From Liolophura sinensis (Eukaryota; Mollusca; Polyplacophora; Chitonida; Chitonidae): a stretch of 64,000 nt of DNA. Below are positions 13,401-24,636 of this stretch, one piece after another. The notes below the pieces were generated by a model, which was not told the origin of the DNA, did not search any database, and was given only the letters and a program-made list of their open reading frames with translations. Every line of letters begins with the position of its first letter. The first letter of the stretch is position 1. The stretch spans positions 47,094,521-47,158,520 of the forward strand of contig NC_088302.1 in the NCBI RefSeq assembly GCF_032854445.1, read 5' to 3'. Made by a program: the position numbers and the translations under genes.

Positions 13401-15419
13401 AGAGGACGAGCAAAAATCATTTGGGCAAAATGATTTGTTCAGATACGGGAATATGGCTACCTCGAAAAGTCGAAGGTTGGAGAAAGCCTACATGTGTGGG
13501 TAAGTGGGGTTATTTATGAAATTATTAATATGTAATGTGCCACACCGGTGTACATGGCGCCATTGTCGAGTCGATGGAATTACACTGGCATCAGTGAGCG
13601 TTGACGCCAGTGTTTTTGTCGACCGCACATGGCACCAACGGCACTAATGCCGTCTCGATCGCACCGGCGTCATTGAGAGCTGTGCCAATACCATGTCCAT
13701 CGCACATTGCACCAATGAGTACTACCGACAGTAATATGCTGACCACCCCCTTCCCATCCCCCGCCCTTTCCGTAACTGAGCTCTACAAGATCAGTCAGTA
13801 TATGTACGAATAAAATACAAGAGGATAATAGTAGTAATTCATCATTTCATTCACTATTTTATGAAACTGAGTTCTAATTACTGAATAATTAAATCTTCAC
13901 GACCATCTGAGTCACAAAACAGCCTATAGCTAACGGCCATGCTTGGTGGAATCACTGTAATGCAAATCTTATTATCATTTCGTGTAGTGATTTCTTGTGG
14001 CCTTCCACCCATGGTGAACCATACCTGGATGGCATACAATGGCACTACATACATGGACACTGTGATGTATGGGTGTGAAGAGGGCTATTACAGAACCGAT
14101 GGCGACACTCTCCGGGTCTGTCTGGGAAACAAGCTGTGGGATGGTTCAGACCTTATTGTCAGAGTAAGTGCATCTCGATTGTCAGTAATAGATCTTATTT
14201 GTGAGGGCAAATCTAGATTAATTTGTAGAATAAATAAACTTTTTTAGAGTAAATAAAACATACGTTTGAAGTCAATGTATGTGATTTGTGTAGGTCTGAA
14301 GTAGATTTAATTTGTCTTGCCAGAGCCATAGTTCTCTGTCGAACGGATCTAGGTAACACGCTTATACTTTCATTATTGTCATATAATACAACATATCTAT
14401 CAAGACTAAATCCGATTCTCCGTGTTTTCGCTTTTTCTGCAGAAAACACCTCATCAGTCGCTACTCTCGCCATTGTGACACCGACAAAGATGGTTGACAG
14501 TTCCGAGTTCGTGCCTAGCACTGCCCTCACGACTCCCATGACAACCGACTCGTCTTGGGAACTCAACTTACCCCGCATGTCTACATTGGAAGTTGGCGTA
14601 TCCCGGATGTCTACATTAGTAACAGAAAAATAGGTTTATATCAGACATCCACGCTCTTTGATCCCAAACAGCATTCCTCGACATCACTGGACGTTATACA
14701 AGGCTCTGATGAGTCGGTCATGGAGGATGCTTCTATAGAAATTCTACCGACGCCTATCGCGCATTTTGTACTTACACATTCCTTAAGCATGGGTGAAAGA
14801 TATTCCACAGTGTCCGACTTAATGGAGGTTGTAGACGTCTCTAGGTCCGTTCGGGAGTCAGGCGTCGTGTTTACAGCCAACGAACCCTTGCCTCAGACGT
14901 CTGGGATGGAACATTTTACAGGGTACGTCATTCATCCTACAGGTTATAATATAGACACAAGTTTTACCAGGCTCTGGTTAGATACTAGTCCTCTAATAGA
15001 ACAAACCAGTGTCCTTCTCTCCTCTTTGTACACGACAGACATCTCTTCTGAAACATTACAATCAACTGTTGTCACAGCGCAATCTGGTGACATTGAGCCG
15101 TCCGATACTTCACCGGTGTATACTGAGGAAACCCCCGCCATTACGGCATCACAAGGTACAACTGCAAAACCCAAATGTAAATGCAAGACCAACTGTAATT
15201 CTTCGTCAAATCCGCTAGCCAGTGCTTTCATACATATGTCGTTCGATGAAATTATGACCATGACCCGAACGATAAAAACATTTACTCCAAAAGCCGTGGG
15301 AAGCCAAAGGAGCTGAATACTTTGGGGCATCAGCTATTGCCATTCTAGGCTGTATTTTTGGATTTATTTTTCTCTGGACATGGTCACCCTTGCCCGCCAT
15401 TTTAAATTCTTCGGCATAA
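10436..15419 (+). CDS. ShKT- and CCP/sushi-domain membrane protein, 3' half with broken frame
   Basis: Exons: 10436-10490 (ATG and hydrophobic signal peptide), 11345-11473, 12511-12543, 12754-12864, 13296-13499, 13988-14163, probably a short exon near 14324-14352, then a Ser/Thr-rich exon from 14443. All junctions up to 13988 are GT-AG and phase 1. ShKT 1 has six cysteines (CDNKDLQC ... CAKSC); ShKT 2 spans two exons with the same x8, x10, x3 spacing (CWHRASAGYC, CNTTC). Two CCP modules follow (YSCDEGYE ... PTCV; CGLPP ... YGCEEGYY). The long Ser/Thr-rich part suits an O-glycosylated stalk, and GCIFGFIFLWTW near 15350 is a membrane helix ending at TAA 15417. Frame breaks: the splice after 14163 does not fit the next exon's phase, a TAG at 14631 ends frame 3, and the helix is out of frame with the stalk. 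No known orthologue recognised. ShKT modules occur in many non-toxin proteins, and nothing here indicates a toxin. Confidence 0.75.
10600..10795 (+). repeat. Second interspersed repeat family, copy in intron 1
   Basis: The segment reading AAGGTCGGTGGTTTACTTCG then GGCACTTCTGTTTTTTCTCC matches a segment near 20917-20960 (AAGGTCGGTGCTTTTCTCCG, GGCATTCCGGTTTATTCCACC). Similarity extends upstream over a shared AAAA-TTCGCCAGT / AAGTCCGTCAGT part. It is distinct from the main SINE. Family unknown. Confidence 0.55.
11345..11473 (+). CDS. Exon 2 of the ShKT/CCP gene: first ShKT module
   Basis: This exon follows a TTGTGATTGTCAG acceptor and ends at a GTATGT donor, phase 1 on both sides. It encodes Cys-x6-Cys-x8-Cys-x10-Cys-x3-Cys-x5-Cys with the family's Trp-Ala (NAWAKNWEC) and the Met before the fourth cysteine. 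That is the standard six-cysteine ShKT pattern as a single exon module. Confidence 0.88.
12105..12195 (+). repeat. SINE tail of another family (CACT-repeat tail)
   Basis: The sequence GTCGTCATATGACTGAAAA, then TAAGTACGATGTTAAACCCC, ends in (CACT)n at 12176-12191. A CGTTAAACC body with a simple-repeat tail is the form of a molluscan-type SINE 3' end. It lies in intron 2 of the ShKT/CCP gene. Confidence 0.55.
13296..13499 (+). CDS. Exon 5 of the ShKT/CCP gene: first CCP/sushi module
   Basis: The exon starts after GGTTTTCAG and ends before GTAAGTGG, phase 1-1, the usual sushi exon layout. It has the four-cysteine pattern, VTYSCDEGYE in the core, and a Trp before the last cysteine (GWRKPTCV). 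CCP modules generally mediate extracellular protein binding. Confidence 0.9.
14443..15316 (+). CDS. Ser/Thr-rich stalk region of the ShKT/CCP gene, in two frames
   Basis: After a CTTTTTCTGCAG acceptor the frame runs as ENTSSVATLAIVTPTK to a TAG at 14631. From 14555 a different frame continues open to a TGA at 15314 with similar Ser/Thr/Pro-rich composition (SDTSPVYTEETPAITASQG). It ends in a Cys/Lys patch (KPKCKCKTNC). The switch falls next to an A-run (GAAAAATAGG). The membrane helix after 15320 is back in the first frame. Either unseen introns, sequencing indels in A-runs, or real gene decay explain this. A 154-bp GT-AG interval at 15156-15309 would restore the frame to the helix but has no pyrimidine tract. 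Confidence 0.6.
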
Positions 15420-16706
15420 CCTAAATTGTGTCCGGGGAGAGGAGATACTCACAGAAAACGATTTGTGGAAAACATAGCGATTACTATATTTGGGTTTCGA
15501 TGGATTTGTAGTTAATAGACTATATTAATTCTGGTCCTAGTTACGTGAAACCTCAGTGACTTCGTTCGACTTTTCCTGCCTTTTCTTACATTCCATCAAT
15601 AATATGTTGCTCGTGTATAGTTCTTGAAGAATGGTTGTATATCACTCGTTGACGGGAATTTGATGATTCTACAAACACTGTATAATTTTAATGCCTGCAC
15701 TGTGTGCAGAACATAAGTAAATAAAACTGAATCCTTATATATGGTGCGCTGTGGTATCCTCTGTAAGATTAAGAAGTCAAACAGAAGGAAGAATGACAAC
15801 GACTCATGTAGTTTAATTTCATTTTATAGTCTGATTCGTGAGAGATAATGAATGGCTCCATTAGCAAAATATCATTGCATGACTGATGCGTGAATGGTGG
15901 TAAATGCATCGATTATCAAAATGTCAATGCATGGCTGATTTGTGAATAGTTGTGGGCAGATCCACAAGCAAAATTTCAGGGAATGATTCTTGAATGGTTG
16001 TTAATGGATTCACTTACAAATTATCATTGCCTGGCCGATTCGTGAATGGTGGTGAATGGATCCATTAGCAATATGTCAATGCGTGACTGATTCATGAATG
16101 GCGGTGAATACTTCCACTAACAAAATGTCATTGCGTGACGGATTCGTGAATTTCAACTAGACAAATGTCAATGCATGACACTTAGTGCTTTACAGGACAC
16201 TTGTATTAAATGTTAAGAAAGTATTAATTTTGCAGAATTACTTGAATATCATACATTCATGAGCTTGTAGAATAGTTTCGTTGATCTAATGCGGAAAACA
16301 CAATTCCGTTCAGACACACTATATGAGATCTGGTATATAGCATATAGGGTGCCTCGCGAGCTTACTAAATGGTTTTCAGCTCAGGCTCTCAAATCCAGAT
16401 CATATACTTCTAAGGGTGGAAGAAATGGTATTGCAAAATTTGGGCAAGAAATGTCTTCATCAAACCAAAAATATGTTCTCTTCTCTTGAAGGTACTTTAC
16501 TTGCATCCCGCGTTAAAAGTCCAATACACGCGTTTTCTGTCCCTATTGTCAATCTGGCTCAGAACCCCAATAACCGATTGGTCTGGTCAACCTGCTATGT
16601 TATCACGTTGTTATGGTTACACTCTCCGCCGCTGTCCCCAACTGGGGTGCTCCTGTTTATACATTAATTAATTAATTTATTTGATTGACGTTTTATGTAT
16701 GAGATA
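15420..16706. other. Intergenic, no gene seen
   Basis: This is the downstream flank of the ShKT/CCP gene. AATAAA-type signals occur (for example AAATAAAAC near 15719) and could serve as its polyadenylation site. Apart from the 52-bp repeat I see no coding signal. Just before the Tc1 element a SINE-tail-like TTTATTTGATTGACGTTTTA occurs at 16675-16694. Confidence 0.5.
15825..16180. repeat. 52-bp tandem repeat, about 7 copies
   Basis: The unit resembles GACTGATTCGTGAATGGTGG, TGAATGGATCCATTAGCA, AAATGTCAATGCAT (52 bp). Copies begin near 15832, 15884, 15936, 15988 (short), 16036 and 16088, with a partial seventh at 16140. Copies differ at many positions, so the array is old. It lies downstream of the ShKT/CCP gene. 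Confidence 0.85.
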
Positions 16707-18324
16707 CACTGTTGCCCAAAATGATGGAATAAAACATATTTAGGTTATACTTCTGGAAAATACTAGTATTTGGTCCTCCCTGCAATACACGTGGCTCTTC
16801 CTAACTATTATACGAAGGACCCTTTATGTAAGTGGAAGCCAAAAATTTAGTTACGTGGAAGGGCTTTCGGTTGAGAGCCATTTAAAGCGACACAATTTAA
16901 GTTTCGTACTTTCTCTTCGGCTGCACCCCTGTATAAACAGGCCTTCTGTTTAGGCCAGCCCTGATTTCATGGACGCAAATTGTGGCATAGAAGTTCACAG
17001 TGTCATGCCTGCTCCTACGCCACTAGCGATTCGACGGAGGATGGTTGCCCTAAGACGGGAATTGTTTAAACAGGCCGATATTGCCACTTTTGCAGGGATA
17101 TCACAAAGTGCGGTCTCTAAGATTCTGAAACGCGCCAGGACAGTCAACAGGGCGCCCACGTTCGACCACAAGACGACAGGATAGGAGACTGATACACCTG
17201 TGTCGAACAAACCGCAGAATGCCAGCCAGCCGTCTCCGTCTCGTGTGGAGGCAACACTATGGGGCTCGTGTTTCACGCCAAACCGTGAGTCGACAACTTA
17301 TTGATTCAGGACATCGAGCAAGACGGATGGTCACAAGTCGTGTTGTACGACTCCTTTGGGCTAGGGGCCACCGGGCGTTACAGGTCGGCCATTGGCGTCA
17401 CGTCGTCTTCACTGACGAAAGCAGATACATCCTTGACCGACAGGATGGACGACAAAGGGTTCTGAGATTGCGTGGCTAGAACCTCCATGATGACTGTGTC
17501 TGGGAGTCCCGTCAAGGTGGTGGCAGTTCAGTGATGGTGTTGGGGTGGCATTCATCATGGTGGCAAAACAGAGCTTATCGTGACGGAAGGAAACGTCAAC
17601 GCTGCCGCGTATCTGAATATTTTACCGCAACACTGCTTCCCACATGCCAGAGAAGTCTACAGCAACAAGTTTCGGCCTCAAGACGACAACGCCAGGCCAC
17701 ACAGGGCCAACGTCGTCTGACAATTTCTTTGGGATGAGGGTGTGGAGCAGCTCCCATGGCCAGGTTGTTCGCCTCACATGAACCCCATCGAGCATGCCTG
17801 GGATGTCCTTGGCCGTACGATCAAGGACCGGCACAATACACCTCAAACCCTGCAAGAATTGGGACAGGCTCTGAGGGAAGAGCCTGGGACGCTATGCACG
17901 TTGATGTCATCAACAACCTCGTTGATAGCATGCCGCGGCGTCTCATTGCCCTCATTCGTGCCAGAGGTGGTCACACACGTTACTAGAGAGTTTTAATCTG
18001 TTGCTGTTGTTGTTAATCTTATTTATGCATTCCCATTTGTCAAGTTTATCGATTCATCTGTTTTCATTCGAATCTTATGGTCACATTAAATCTCAACAAT
18101 TGAAGCTATATCCTCTGGTTTGTATTCCTTTCACCATTTTGCATTCTATGAACGTTTGAACATTGCAAATGGTTCCACCTTTAACCGAAGGTGGTAAATC
18201 TGTCTAGAATTTTCTTGGTAGCCCAAAATCTTGGGGAAAATCTGGTGCAAATTTGGAAATATCTGGTGCAAATTTGGAAAAATCTGGTACAAAATATTTT
18301 ATTCTATCATTTTGGGCAACAGTG
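16707..18324 (+). mobile_element. Tc1-type DNA transposon, inactive, with terminal inverted repeats
   Basis: The ends are inverted repeats of about 28 bp: CACTGTTGCCCAAAATGATG at the left and its complement ...CATTTTGGGCAACAGTG at the right, with one mismatch in the first 20. The element is flanked by TA on both sides, the Tc1/mariner target duplication. Its length, 1618 bp, is typical of Tc1. It carries a transposase remnant on the plus strand. Near the right end are three tandem copies of a TCTGGTGCAAATTTGGAAA motif (18241-18290). Confidence 0.93.
16969..17987 (+). pseudogene. Tc1-type (DD34E) transposase pseudogene
   Basis: Fragments in shifting frames keep the family order. An N-terminal helix-turn-helix region comes first (IRRRMVALRRELFKQADIAT; GISQSAVSKIL), then FTDESRY with the first catalytic Asp near 17410, DNARPH with the second near 17684, and NPIEHAWDVLGR with the catalytic Glu near 17790. 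Second Asp and Glu lie 34 residues apart in one frame, the Tc1 DD34E signature, but a TGA lies between them. Further breaks follow GLY-rich MVLGWH (17531) and the TAG at 17182. It cannot encode active transposase. Confidence 0.93.
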
Positions 18325-19508
18325 TATTTCATTTCATACAGCGAGTACAGCGCAAACCATAAATGAATGAATGAATGAATTAATCAATAATTAAATTAAT
18401 ATGTGCCATTTAATTACGTATCATTTCAATACCACTAATGATTACAAAAAAGCAACAGCAGTAAAAACCAGCAATACGTTTAAGCCCACAGAGAATATCT
18501 CAGTAGTCAAAACACACAATGTACTGAGGATTTTTCCCTGATCTCCGCTCAAAAGTGTCACAACTGTGTTACCAAAGTTTTAGGAAAGGGAGAAAAACAC
18601 ATTGAAAGTTATACAAAATATTAACAGACGTGTTCACTTTAATTGCTGTACACTAAAAACGCCTAATCATACAACTGTATAACCAACCGCAGTAGACCTG
18701 AGATACTTAAAGTATATGGCAAAATACTATATCTGCCTCACTTTACTGTTACTCGCCTCGTTGGCCATGCAAAGATTACATATTTACAACAAGACAAAAC
18801 ATGCAAGTAAATGTGAAGTAGACTTTTCTCGTATATACATGCATAAGTATATCTTTCTTTTCTTCATACTTTTTAACTCCACGTCTGACGAAATCTTTTG
18901 CAACGCCAATCAAGCTTCTGCTCGTCAGAGTTCATTGAAATAAAACCAGTCCCCGAATTTTGTGATCAAAATTTGCGTTCATCTGTGCGTCTCTTAAAGT
19001 TATTTGGACTTTACGTACGCTGTGCACATAAGCAGTCGATTTCAATATGGCATGTCACCCACACAGTCCTGTGCCTCGACCATCGTCACCTCCCCTGTTG
19101 TGACAACGTAGGCGTTTGGACATATCACACACAAGTCCAATCACATGACTTACATAGTTACCATCAGCGTTTATCTGTCTCTAAGTCATACTGTGATATT
19201 ACATTGCAAGGACATTTTTATTACATCACGCGTTGGGTGTTACATTAATTTAGATCCAATACCGCCTATGAACTGTAGGGTATTTGCAGATATCCCCGTT
19301 TAATCATGTCTTATTACTTAATACGGTGTAACCCAGTCTAAATAAGAACCTGGGGCAAAGACAAAAATGTGTTTTTTAAAAAAATGTATTTAAAATAATT
19401 TATGTATGTTATGATATTAGTGAGGGAGAAAACCAAGTATTTCAGACATGGCACCATACAATTGCCATTCACCGCTGTGCTATTTTGAATATGTCAATGG
19501 TTATTGGT
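18325..19508. other. Intergenic, no gene seen
   Basis: AT-rich flank between the Tc1 element and the 3' end of the minus-strand KY/stalk gene. (GAAT)n occurs at 18363-18380. A segment at 19250-19300 (CCAATACCGCCTATGAACTG, GCAGATATCCCCG) closely matches 20780-20820 and is a shared repeat. The 3' untranslated region of the KY/stalk gene probably lies in 19200-19508, but no decisive signal was fixed. Confidence 0.5.
19250..19310. repeat. Short repeat shared with 20775-20825
   Basis: About 45 bp around CCAATACCGCCTATGAACTG is repeated 1.5 kb away with a few substitutions (CCAATACCGCCTATGGACTG). The second copy continues into the longer interspersed repeat ending near 20985, so this one is a truncated member. 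Confidence 0.6.
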
Positions 19509-22500
19509 CTACTGTACCGCAATAGATGGTCTACGGACACTGCGCGTCGTAGTGGGTCTTATGGTACGAGATGTAGTAGGTCTCATCAAGCTGGCCCGAC
19601 TTATAGGCCGATCACCATCGTCGTCATCGATGTCGCCACGGCCCAGGAATATCTGCTTCTGCCTGAACTTGCTTGCCGGTGGTATCTCTTTGGCACCATC
19701 CGGCTGCCTGTCGAACATTTCCTGGATTATACCTTTAACCTGTAAGAAGTTGCGCATTCACATTAAAGAAGCTCTAAGTGCTACTTTTTGCATTCTTTCT
19801 ATGGTGTTTTCCGATGTTGGCATTCCGTTATCTGTTCTTTCAAGTATATCAGATCAAAAGCCTTCATTCTAAGGTTCCTAAATTTTACAGTTGGTGCAGT
19901 TTTCTCATGAATAAGTATGGATGGAATGTCCAGCTTCATACTAATGTCTACTTCCTCTCCACCCTGGGTAAGGCGTGTTGTATATGACTGCCGCTTTGGA
20001 TATATAAGAAAGTTGCGAAAAACACGAAACTGAGATAATATTTGTCATTAACAACGACTCATAAATTAACATGGTGCACGATTTCGATACTGATTTAATT
20101 CATTCGTTTGGAACATTCCTTGCGTTTTTCTATGATCGCTGAAAACTGTTGACTGCTTCTCTTTGCATGTATCTGTTTTAATTTCATTAGTTCTATGGTG
20201 GTCTGATTTGGTTGATTTTGGAAACTGGTCACAAGACTGAAATTATAGCAAGAAAATCGGATTATCTTGACGGGCACATGTTATCAGTCAAGAATGATAG
20301 AATGGCCACGTCTGAAATATTTCAACCATATCGTAGCGAGAACATGTTTAAACTAGAAGGTAGCGTCAAGAAGGGAACCAACGGCGGACAATTATCATAA
20401 TAGTCCATTTGAACTAACGATCCCCTTGGCTGAACAGAAAGGAACGTACCCAAACATAGAATGCGGCAGCTCCGGAACTAATGAGTCTCACGTCATCGAG
20501 TTCTACTTCCGACAGGATCTGCGCAGCGCGGGCAGCGATTTCCGGGTGTAGTTGATCAACGTCGAACTCAAGGACCCGCCTCTTCAAACCATCTGGACCA
20601 GTAGGATTACAGCGTTTCTGACAGTTTTTCCATTTCTGTCCAAAATAGAATAAAATATTTAATTATAGGGCAAATTATTGCAAAGGATTACATCTATTTG
20701 TTGATTTACTTATTAGTATTTGTTTACTAAATAGGACTAAGGAACAGGTCGTAAGCTGGTGGTTAAAGATTTAGGTCCAATACCGCCTATGGACTGTAGC
20801 GAATTTGCACATATCCCCGCTTTTACTGCTTATGGGACCTCGAAGACCACCTCTCTTCCACCAATGTGGTTTACATATCTGCATGTCACACGTGGAAAAG
20901 TCCGTCAGTAGCTTGCTGAAGGTCGGTGCTTTTCTCCGGGCATTCCGGTTTATTCCACCAATTATAAAAATTTTGAGTATGTCGGTTAACATCAGTCAGA
21001 TAAATCATTAAGAACATTTTACCCCTGCGTCAAATTTGTAAGCCAGGGATCTTAGAGTTTCCCCGTAATTAAATATGAAATAATGCCTACCAACATTTCA
21101 GTTGTATGACGGGGGTGAGATTTATAGATGAAGAAATCATAGAGTGTCTCGGTAAGCCATATCAACCCAGTACGTGGAGGATTAAGCACCAGCCATATAG
21201 CCAGACCTCAATTTTAACACCTGATTTAGTATGTATAAGCGGCTCAAATTGTTCCAGGTTATGACACTTATGTCAAGAGACTTTAAATTGTTTGTTATAT
21301 GGTATTGTTTCTGAAACAAACACATTTTGTCAAGCGATTCTAGCTTCAAAGAGCGTTTCAGTGGCCGTTACCTTCGTGATGCCCTCGTGCTCTCCCAGGA
21401 GCAGGAAAGTAGCTATCATGACTTGATGCACCATTTCAGGAGGGTTATTATATCGTCTCAACTCAGTCATCGTGCCCGCATCCATGGACAAGATGGACGA
21501 CTTGAGCTTGGACAATCTTTCCAAGATTTTAAGCTTCTCTTTCCCTTTTGTGAGGTCCTCCCCAAGGAACTCCTGAAACCCTCTGTCCTCAATGTGCCAT
21601 ACTGTCCTCTTCAGCGCTACCATATCCTTTGCTTCTATGGCATTCTTGAGGGCTTTAAGTAACAATAATTTCGTGTCACGGAAAAATCCTAAAGCCCATT
21701 CCACATTGACTTTAAAATTAGAAATGTTATTTAAATGCTTATCTCTGTAACGTACCCGGTATAACTAAAATTATAAACATTTAACAAGTTTTATGTTCTG
21801 CAGCCATATTATATTGGTGTTTCATATAATGATGTAAACCAACAATTGTTTTCAGGAATTGGTCCAATAACATTGATGTCTTGCGCCAGAATCAGTTATT
21901 AGTCAAATTTTGAATTGGCACACTCCTCAAATAACAATGCATTACTTTGACTTTACTATTTTCTCAGTGGGAGTTGAATGTTTCGACAAATTATTGACAC
22001 AGCTGAGTTTTTATCATCTGAAAGTCACGAGGAATGAAAGAGCAGAGGCAAACATACACACTGTAAATAATTCGGTCCAACCGCATACTCCAACATAGCA
22101 TGTGCATTCCAGATGTGCTAAAAGGCGTGTGTTAGACTTCAGCAAACTGGTTCTGCTAGCATATTGGAAAGCGATGTTCACACTACATCGGTAAAAGCCA
22201 CTCTCGAGGAAACGTCAGTAGGGGAATTGGGATTCTTCGATTATGAGTCTAAATAAGTCCGACTGATATAGGAAACAAGAGACATAGGTCTGTTATGCAG
22301 GTGGCTTCATTGCGTGAGGATGCACATTGTATTCAATGAATCAAGAGAATCACAAACCCGCTGCTAAACATTAGCAATAAACGTATGACCCTTAATCAGG
22401 TGTACAAAACATCTCTAATATCGCAGGTCCTATTGATCTGGCACCTACAGCACAAAGTTGATAAGATGTAATAATATGTAATACAGGTCCATTTCCTCTC

Positions 22501-24596
22501 CTATGTTATTGCGTCAGGCAATAAATAAATCCTCGAACCATGTACTACACGTGTTTGTATCAAGCCCAAACATCTATACACACATCATCAATAGGGCAAT
22601 AATCAGTTCAGCACAAATTTCCGATGTCATAAATGAGCCTGTGGTGTAGAAAGCCAGTCACTGGTCCGCCTTGTTGTTACAGCTATCGTTGGGGAAATTC
22701 AGTACTTTTACCTTCTGGTTAAATCAGTTTGGATACAATAAAAACCCCAGCAACTGTGATCATAGATATTCCTTAACATAGTGCATGGAACAAGAGCTTT
22801 CTATTTTAGCCATTGTTTTTTACAGGCTCAGTAAAATCTTGTGTTATTATTGCACTTTCAGAGAAGCTGATATAATCCAATATGTGACTTTTGTTATTTC
22901 CGTGGCAAATCTTCATCCTTCAGTTATGTATCTTGACAAGAGTACGTGTAAAGAAATTCCAAATAATAATACCGTTCAGGTCAATATTTTGCTTTACTTC
23001 AAAACCAAAATCAAAAGATCAGACAACTAATCAATGGACTTCAATCTTACAAAATTCCTCTGTAGCTCTGATGGAAGTTTTCTCTTTGTCTTCGTGTTGA
23101 ATTTTAAGCTGATCAAGTGATCTTTGCGATACATCCCCGATGGTTATTATCAAACATTATCTCTTCAAAGTTTCGCATGCTCTGAAATTTAAACCTTTTT
23201 TTCAAAACTGAAATTAGGCTTGACCCCTTCTGGCACTGAACCTGAATTTACTGTCTAAGAGACATAGACCTTTCAATCTTGAAGCATCTTTTATTTTCTG
23301 AAAGTCAGTCTTTAAGTAGAGATAGAGCGATTTTATTTTCTGAAAGTCGTTTTTTTGCATTGACAAAAAGCAAAATTCACTTATACATGTATTGTCTTAT
23401 AAATGAGTTAAGGAAAATTGCCAAAGCCAAACAGAAACCAGATGCAGCTGGTCAATTGCCTATACACAATAAAAAGCATACTGCCCCTAAAACAGCTGAA
23501 GACGAACTATATGGTGAGAGTAGGAATCGAACTCGTCAGGTCTTTGGTAGAAGTTGGCATGAACCACGTCAACCAGTATTGAATTGCTTACATTCTCTCA
23601 GAGCCAGTTTGTCCAGCAACCTCTGCGCATCTTCCAGCACGTTGCCTAAGGACTTGATATTCTTCTCCCGGAATCCCTTAATTGCAGCCTCTAGGAGATT
23701 TTTGTCTGCTTTCTGCATCGCCGCCTGAAGTTCTTCCTGAGCTGCCTTCGCTCTGGTGGCTAAATATATACAATCATTCATTTTAAACGATTTTAAATGA
23801 TTACTTTAACTCAACAACGGCAGTCCGTTTTATGTGAGGAGGACACAGACAGGAACCAGTCCCCGCTCCCCCAAGCTCTCTTCAGCCCTCAACACCTAAC
23901 CAAATACTTGATAAATATTTGTGAAGAAATCCAACGTTCTTAAGAAACATGAGAGTGCTGAATTATACTCAAATGCTAAGTAATACACACACACATTATA
24001 TATATATACGAAGACGTTAAACCATAACACGGTAATAGTCCACTAAATTTCAGTTGACCTTTGTTTCCCCTAGAAATTAAAAAATACCGTTATCTGGCTT
24101 AAAAAGCCACAGGCATCTGCCATAGGATCAAAGTTTTCCATTACGCATGAATAATTTTGAATTGTGTATTGTGAGCTTAAAAGCGTGTGACTAAAAAATA
24201 ATGTATCCCTAAAATGCAAAGCATAGATTATTGCCAACACCACTGCAGCATAACTACTAAAGCATATGATTTATACAGTGATTCCGTTTACTATGACTAC
24301 AATAAATGGTTTTGTTCTTTGAGCCAAGCAAACCTTCCGCGATTTCTTCCTGTTTTTCCTTTTCAGCCAAGTTTCCGGCCTGTGCAATTGAAAGTTCCAA
24401 CAGGGCTGCCTGTCAGGAAAATGAAAACCAATGCTCGGAAAATGAAAACCAATTGTCAGGAAATAAATAATCAATCTTGCAATGATGATAATCTCCTGTA
24501 ATAACAATGAAGATTAAACTTAATGAGCTATCGACTACATTTGCGTTTTTTAATTTAAAATAGGATGTCAATTTGAAGTCTCAATCAATTAATGTT

Positions 24597-24636
<40 letters not shown>

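Noticed and set aside
13939..13987. Start codon upstream of the second CCP exon (MLGGITVMQILL)
   Set aside because: The segment is intron ending in the TCGTGTAG acceptor; a sushi exon starting in phase 1 fits the previous exon.
23279..23728. 149-codon plus-strand open frame
   Set aside because: It overlaps a well-supported minus-strand exon (23592-23759) and has no recognisable domain.
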